Assembly: GCA_018343915.1 (NCBI GenBank)
Contig: JABRWF010000006.1
Coordinates: 682,001-746,000 of the forward strand
Direction: 5' to 3'
Source: Agroathelia rolfsii
Lineage: Eukaryota > Basidiomycota > Agaricomycetes > Amylocorticiales > Amylocorticiaceae
DNA: 64,000 nucleotides
Shown piece by piece: positions 58,691-64,000 of this stretch. The position numbers and the translations under genes are program-made. The number at the start of each line of letters is the position of its first letter. Within the stretch, counting starts at the first letter, position 1. A model generated the notes under the pieces. That model did no database searches. It saw only the letters and a program-made list of their open reading frames with translations, and was not told the origin of the DNA.

Positions 58691-61493
58691 ATGCAGGGCG
58701 TCTGGAGAAGAGCCCAGAGTAACTCTCTGGCCTCTCTCGCTCGTCAGCAACAATGTCAACGGCAGCCGTTAGCACTACACCGCGCATTGAGGGCGTCCCG
58801 AACATTCGCCGCAGATGCAACGAGCGCTGCAGCACCCCCACCCCCTCCCCTACCGAGGCCCTCTAACCCATACGTTCGGAAACTCAAGAAGGTAGCACGC
58901 TTTACTGGTTTTGCTGTGCTGTCTGCCGTGGGTGGTGTCGTTGCCCTTGGTACAGGCATATTTATCCACGACGCATTCACATACACGGACAAGCACGTCG
59001 ATCGCGTGCCCGTCAACCCGCTCGCACTGAACCCAGAGCGCGGTGGGCCCAAGAATCTACCCATTATCAGCCATCTCGTAGATGATGAAGAGGACGAAGA
59101 GCAGGCTGCACTGTCGAAGAAGCCCAAGTTGGTTATTGTTGGGGCTGGCTGGGGTGTATGTATACAACTCGAGTTGATGCTTGAGCGCACTGAGTTTTCG
59201 CCCCTAATATCGTCGCTTTAGGCCGTCTCCTTACTAAAGACACTTCATCCCGGCGATTATCATGTCACTGTTATCTCTCCCGAAACATTCAACACGTTCA
59301 CACCCTTACTTCCTTGTATGTTCTTTTCGCATTTGTAGCCTATGAAATAGCGACTAAACAAATGGTTGAATAGCTGCTGCTGTCGGTACGGTCCAGGTTA
59401 GGTCGCTCATTGAACCCATACGCAAGATCATCGCTCGTCTCCGTGGTCACTTTATTTGTGGCAAGGCTGTCGACTTGGTCATGTCCGAACGCTTGCTCGA
59501 GGTCGAAACGGTCAGCTCAACGGATAGATCCGAACGCATATATATCCCGTACGAGCTATATTCCTTGCATTCGGTAGCATCCTGCTGATACTTCATTCTC
59601 AGGTACGATAAATTGATTATTGCTGTCGGTTCTACCTCGAGTACACACGGCGTCCCCGGTTTGGAACATTGTTACCAGCTCAAGACGATTGGCGATGCTC
59701 AGGGTATACGGCGCAGGATCATGGGTATGGCGGTTGTTGCTCACTTGAGCTTTCACTTCATTTTGATATTTCATCCTTACAGACAACTTTGAAACGGCTA
59801 GTCTACCAACGACAACTCCCGAAGAACGCAGGCGTCTGTTGAGCTTTGTCGTCTGTGGTGGCGGTCCTACGGGTGTCGAAACGGCTGCTGTAAGTCTTGT
59901 TACAGCGTCTACAGTTTTGGATTAATTATCTGTTGACTATTGGGAAACCGTGTTTGTAGGAGATCTATGACTTTTGCCAGGAGGACATTATGAACTACGT
60001 AGGCTGCTTTTTCAACAGAATTGCATCTTACAAATGATTGACCGTATATTATAGTATCCTAAGATATGTCGCGAAGAAGTTTCAATCCATGTCATCCAGT
60101 CCAGGGAACACATCTTGAACACGGTATAATTCTAGGTTGCGTTTTCTGCATGTAACATTTTCTGATAGTGCATCTTAGTATTCGGAGGCCATCTCTAAAT
60201 ATGCAGAGGTAAGTAAGATAATCCTTGTTGGCGGCTGTTCGTAATGCTGATAATATTCGCAGAGTAAATTCGAGCGTGATGGTGTTGATTTGGTTACTTC
60301 GGCTCGGTAATTAATTGCATCATACTTCCCTTGACTTTTTGTTGTTGCAATGCTAATCGCGTATTTGCCTCAGTGTTGCATCTGTTCACCCTGATCACGT
60401 CGTATACACAACGCGCACCCCGGAAGGCAAAACGGTTGAGCACACCATCCCTACAAACTTTGTTCTTTGGTCTACGGGTATTGCGATGAACCCCTTCACA
60501 CAAAGGGTGTCCAACTTGCTGCCTAATCAGGTCCATAAGAAGGCTATTGTGGTTGATGCTCACCTTCGTGTTAAGGGTGCTCCTCTGGGTACTGTTTATG
60601 CCGTCGGAGATGCCTCCACGGTGAGTTTGGTTTCAATTACAAAGAGCTGCATTCTAATTTTTCTGTTCTTACATAGATTGAGACAAATATTATTAGCCAC
60701 TTTATGGAACTTGTCGAAGAGGCGGATCAGGACAAAAACGGCAAGATTGATTTCAAGGAGTGGGAACACATGGGTAAGTTCCTCCAGCCTTGCCTCTATT
60801 CTCTTGGACAGTGGTATGAAATTCAACCTCTGTTTCAGTCACCCGTATCAAGACCCGTATTCCTATGGCAGAAACACATCTAACCAAGATGCGAATGCTT
60901 TTTGAGTCTTACGACTCGGACAAGGATGATAGCCTTACTCTGAACGAGCTCGCCGCGCTTCTCCAGGATCTGGGAAAGAAACTCACCGCTTTGCCTGCTG
61001 TATGTGCTTATTTATGAACGTTTTTTTGTATATGCTCTCGGACTCACATACGACTCATATCTCTTCCTGTCTCACGTGCGCAGACTGCCCAAGTTGCCTC
61101 CCAACAAGGCAAATACCTCGGCGCGAAATTCAACAAGCTCGCCAGGCGAGCACCGACGCTAATCGAAAACGGCCTCGCGGTCGAGACGGCCGAGGACACG
61201 CTCACGAAGCCGTTCCGGTACCTGCACCTCGGCAGTCTGGCCTATATCGGTAACGCGGCCGTGTTCGACCTCGGCCGGACGAGCTTTATGGGTGGTCTGT
61301 TGGCTATGTATGCCTGGCGGAGTGTTTACTGGAGCGAGCAAGTCAGTGCGCGCACGAGGAGTTTGTTGATGATTGATTGGATTATTAGGTGTGTGGATTT
61401 TTTTTCTTAATTCTCTCGGCTGTCGATTTATGTCGCTGATGTGTATTGTTTCTTATTAGGGGCGTGTGGGGACGTGATCTCTCAAAACTTTAA
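58691..61493 (+). CDS. NDE1: External alternative NADH:ubiquinone oxidoreductase with EF hands
   Basis: Single-subunit, rotenone-insensitive NADH dehydrogenase of the inner mitochondrial membrane that oxidises cytosolic NADH and reduces ubiquinone. Start at 58691; the N-terminus (MQGVWRRAQSNSLASLARQQ) is an Arg/Ser-rich mitochondrial presequence, followed by a membrane segment FTGFAVLSAVGGVVALGTGI. FAD-binding KLVIVGAGWGAVSLLKTL, ISPETFNTFTPLLPSAAVGT, NAD-binding FVVCGGGPTGVETAAEIYD, YAVGDAST. An insertion after this carries canonical EF hand DQDKNGKIDFKE and a second hand DSDKDDSLTLNE, so calcium regulation is likely. The C-terminal LGSLAYIGNAAVFDLGRTSF and RGVWGRDLSKL (TAA 61491-61493) are family hallmarks. 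About twelve introns, some only 50 nt. Only 189 bases separate it from CLP1. Confidence 0.94.
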
Positions 61494-62492
61494 TCTCGAA
61501 CACTCATTTCCTTTCGATTTCTTCTTTCCCCTTTACATCTTCTTCGGTGATGTACCTTGACATAAATAATGGACAGAATTAGCGAAACCAATCATCGCGA
61601 ACTTTCCTGACCATCATTGTCTATATGTGATATGACTTCAAGTTTCAGGCACGTTCTTAGCAATTCGAAGCCTATTCTGAAAAAGAGGTGGAGCATCATT
61701 GGCTAATCGGTCTTGCTCATATATGCCATGTTTGAAATCTCAGCTATCGGTGAACATATGCACCTTTGTACTCTTTTAGCTTCAAGTCCCTCTTTAGACA
61801 CAACGTCCACGTTTATGAAGCTGGGTGCATGTCGTGAGGGAGTTCCCTCACAGTGTAATATAAAATCACCTCACCAATACTTACTACCAGTATAAGCGTT
61901 GCATCGTGCGTTAATTTTTAGCTGGCTCTCGCTCAAGAAACGAATCAATACATTGCTGGATTAAGGGCGTGAGTAATTCGAGAGGAAATCATCGGCCATC
62001 CCTTGAAGACGACCATTGTAGGGAATCAATGAAGCTATTTGTATACTAAAGTTTTTGTATACAGACCAGCCAGCAGCGCGCAATGGTATATTCTTGTTGC
62101 TGATGTGCTGTGAGATGAGCATCAATTTGGAGTATAGTATGTTGATGCTAATGATGCCGCAGGTTGTCAGTGCTACTAGTGTGCACAGAAATCCACCGCG
62201 ATCGTGACATATTTATGGTGTGATGACTCTGAGAAAGCCCGGGATTGATACTGAATACTAGTACCGTATGTGATGTTCATGCAGCTTGAATCTCAGCCTA
62301 TCGTCGAGGATATTCCATATTGTATGGTTATACAAGTCTCTCAAGTCCACATACAGCTCTAACTGTGAGAAAAGCGAGCCAGCCAGTCACAAAATAAAAG
62401 CAAGTATTATTTCGCTTGTCGTTGTACTTGGACGCGGTACGCGGACAAACGAATGAAGTAGCTACTACAAAAATCCGTAGCCACATAACTAT

Positions 62493-62511
62493 GGTCACGC
62501 GTAGCGTGACC
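62493..62511. repeat. Perfect hairpin GGTCACGC-GTA-GCGTGACC
   Basis: Eight-base perfect stem with three-base loop; no T-tract follows, so it is not obviously a terminator. Possibly the trace of an excised or nested element end. Confidence 0.6.
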
Positions 62512-62637
62512 GTGACTCCATCACTCCCATCGAGGCATGGATTGTAACCGCCTACCGCAGTGCATAACTAGCTTCAAGTTGAGTGTCTTTCAAGTTGCCC
62601 AAGATCATGTATACACTACCCCTTTATATGATCAATT

Positions 62638-62682
62638 ACAGTGCACACCGAAAGTCTGTCACGCCTTTCGGTGGGCACTGTA
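62638..62682. repeat. Short palindrome flanked by TA (mariner-end-like)
   Basis: TACAGTGCACACCGAAAG is faced by CTTTCGGTGGGCACTGTA, with about nine bases between. CAGTG...CACTG ends next to TA on both sides resemble two Tc1/mariner termini brought together, as after an internal deletion. Confidence 0.5.
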
Positions 62683-63144
62683 GTCGTATATCTAGCATCC
62701 AGTCGGATATATTGATGAACCATGTTACAACTACTTAATAATAGTGCTCAGTTCGTTGGGTCGCCGAAACTTTCTACTAGTAGATTTTAAGAGTTATGGC
62801 ATGTACTAGTAATCCATCCTGAATCGCAATTAGAAAATGTAATATGATTGGGTTGAAATTTGCTTGTAATACGATATACACTTGATGGGTAATAATGGAT
62901 AATAAATGTTACGGCAAAAAAGTACTTGGATCAAAGAGGTAGAAGAGACCAGAAACCAAAGAAATGTGGGGAGGAATGTGCGATATATGAAGGGATAATA
63001 TGAATGTAAGAGCAGTGTGTGATAATACATGCCAAGTACCTTTTGATGGTGGGGGTAAAAACGTCAGGTGGGATAAAGAGATCCAATGGTAGGTAGAAGA
63101 AAAAAGAAAAATAGTCTCCCTTGCCAAAGCAAAACAGCCGCCCA

Positions 63145-64000
63145 TTATCGCGACTCAGCAACAAGGACTTCCAACTCTTGAACAACCTCCGACATCGTAG
63201 GCCGGTCCTGAGGGTCCTGTGCCCACATGCGTTCTATAAGATCCACAATGCCGGGGCACCATTGTTTCTTAAGACCCGAAATAGACGGCCTATGCAAAAT
63301 TCATTCTTGTTTAGACATACTCGACAACACCAAAATGTAATGATCCTGACCTTTGACGCTTTGCTCCTACAGTCTCGTAGATGGCGTGCTCGTTCATACC
63401 CTCCCACGGGAACTTCTTATTTGGCACGTGCCATTGAAGGATTTCCCAATAAACCATAGCGCATGAGAACACGTCCACTTTGTGGTTGTACTTCGGATGC
63501 GCGTGCCATAGTTCGGGGGCCTGCCAGTTGACAGTGCCGACAAGGCTGCGGACCATGGAGCGCGTGGACTGTTTGACCTTCGCAAGACCGAAGTCGGCAA
63601 TCTTGGCAGTGCCCCGTGACGTGATAAGGATGTTAGACGACTTGCAGTCGCGGTGAATGATGGATGGCTTGCTCGAGTGCAAATACTCGAGACCATGCGC
63701 AATGTCGAGCATAATGTTCAATACTCGATAAAGGGTAGGAGGTGGGACGTTGCGGATGTAGTCGAAGAGGTCACCATTGGAACACAATTCACTGACAATC
63801 ATGACCGGCACATCCTTGGTATTCTCGGGAATACTAACACCAAGCTATATGGATATGGAGATTCAGATCCGAATAACGCACTTGTATATCGATTGCACTT
63901 ACAAACCGGACGATGTTCGGGTGATTGAAGCCACCGAGGAGCTTGAGTTCTTTGATGTCCACTGTAAAATAGTGAGCTCTAGATAACGTTGGACCAAAAG
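63145..64000 (-). CDS. Protein kinase, TKL/tyrosine-kinase-like (C-terminal part)
   Basis: Catalytic domain of a Ser/Thr kinase of the TKL-like group common in Agaricomycetes. The window edge cuts off the N-terminus, including the Gly-rich loop. Seen in order: VDIKELKLLGGFNHPNIVRF (alphaC helix, within 63908-63962), an intron, VSELCSNGDLFDYIRNVPPP (hinge and alphaD), AHGLEYLHSSKPSIIHRDCK, SSNILI (catalytic loop HRDxKSSN), KIADFGLAKVK (DFG), GTVNWQAPELW (activation segment end), KVDVFSCAMVYWEIL and, after an intron, IVDLIERMWAQDPQDRPTMS, EVVQELEVLVAESR ending at TAA (63147-63145). All catalytic residues in view are kept, so it should be active. The K of HRDxK(S) fits Ser/Thr specificity. Confidence 0.9.

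Larger units (their letters stand above)
61494..63144. other. Gene-free spacer with small hairpins
   Basis: About 1.65 kb between the NADH dehydrogenase and the kinase gene. It holds two palindromes (listed separately) and AT-rich sequence. Open frames here are short and hydrophobic from AT bias; none is convincing. Confidence 0.55.

Noticed and set aside
62830..63185. Overlapping hydrophobic minus-strand frames upstream of the kinase 3' end
   Set aside because: Leucine/phenylalanine/tyrosine-rich translation of AT-rich DNA in several overlapping frames; no start context or family.
1..64000. CRISPR arrays, bacterial operons or riboswitches
   Set aside because: No regularly spaced repeats; the DNA is plainly fungal with spliceosomal introns.

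Overview
The window is nuclear DNA of a filamentous basidiomycete. Nearly every conserved gene is cut by many short introns (mostly about 45-70 nt, GT...AG), gene order is mixed-strand with no operons, and several families are typical of Agaricomycetes (multi-pass orphan membrane families, GT15 mannosyltransferases, PNGase A, TKL-type kinases). A Rhizoctonia/Ceratobasidium-like Agaricomycete is my best guess, but species cannot be fixed from the sequence alone. All gene models were read by eye from conserved protein motifs and splice signals, so exon edges are approximate unless stated.

Left part (1-23.2 kb) is mostly ordinary chromosome. On the minus strand: the N-terminal part of the TFIIH helicase RAD3/XPD, a seven-helix orphan membrane protein, a secreted PNGase A, a CCCH zinc-finger/coiled-coil protein, and three tandem small four-helix membrane proteins that look like paralogues of one another. 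An intron-containing tRNA lies at 6.9 kb. Then come two GT15 alpha-mannosyltransferase paralogues in opposite orientation, flanking TOM40 and a FetA/YbbL-like ABC ATPase.

Middle part (24.4-55.4 kb) is a 31-kb accessory block: a tandem array of eleven copies of one seven-helix membrane protein family (best match from memory: DUF6534). Eight copies look intact and three are broken. The first nine point right, the last two point left, so D9 and D10 meet tail to tail. Copies D1-D4 and D5-D11 form two sequence subfamilies that are also neighbours on the chromosome. D1-D3 share a 5' leader; D4-D6 and D8-D9 share an upstream TACCCTGCAT-like motif, and D10-D11 carry a variant. The spacers carry non-autonomous DNA elements: a TA-flanked Tc1/mariner-like MITE, a 1.2-kb element with about 302-bp apparently perfect inverted repeats and a GGCCGTC target duplication, and an old palindromic foldback element.

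Right part (56.3-64 kb) returns to conserved genes: CLP1 (pre-mRNA 3'-end processing), an EF-hand external NADH dehydrogenase, a 1.65-kb gene-free stretch with small hairpins, and the C-terminal part of a TKL-type protein kinase running off the right edge.

The housekeeping genes act in separate processes (DNA repair/transcription, mitochondrial import, respiration, glycosylation, mRNA 3' processing). The feature most worth following is the DUF6534-like array as a young, duplicating and decaying gene family.
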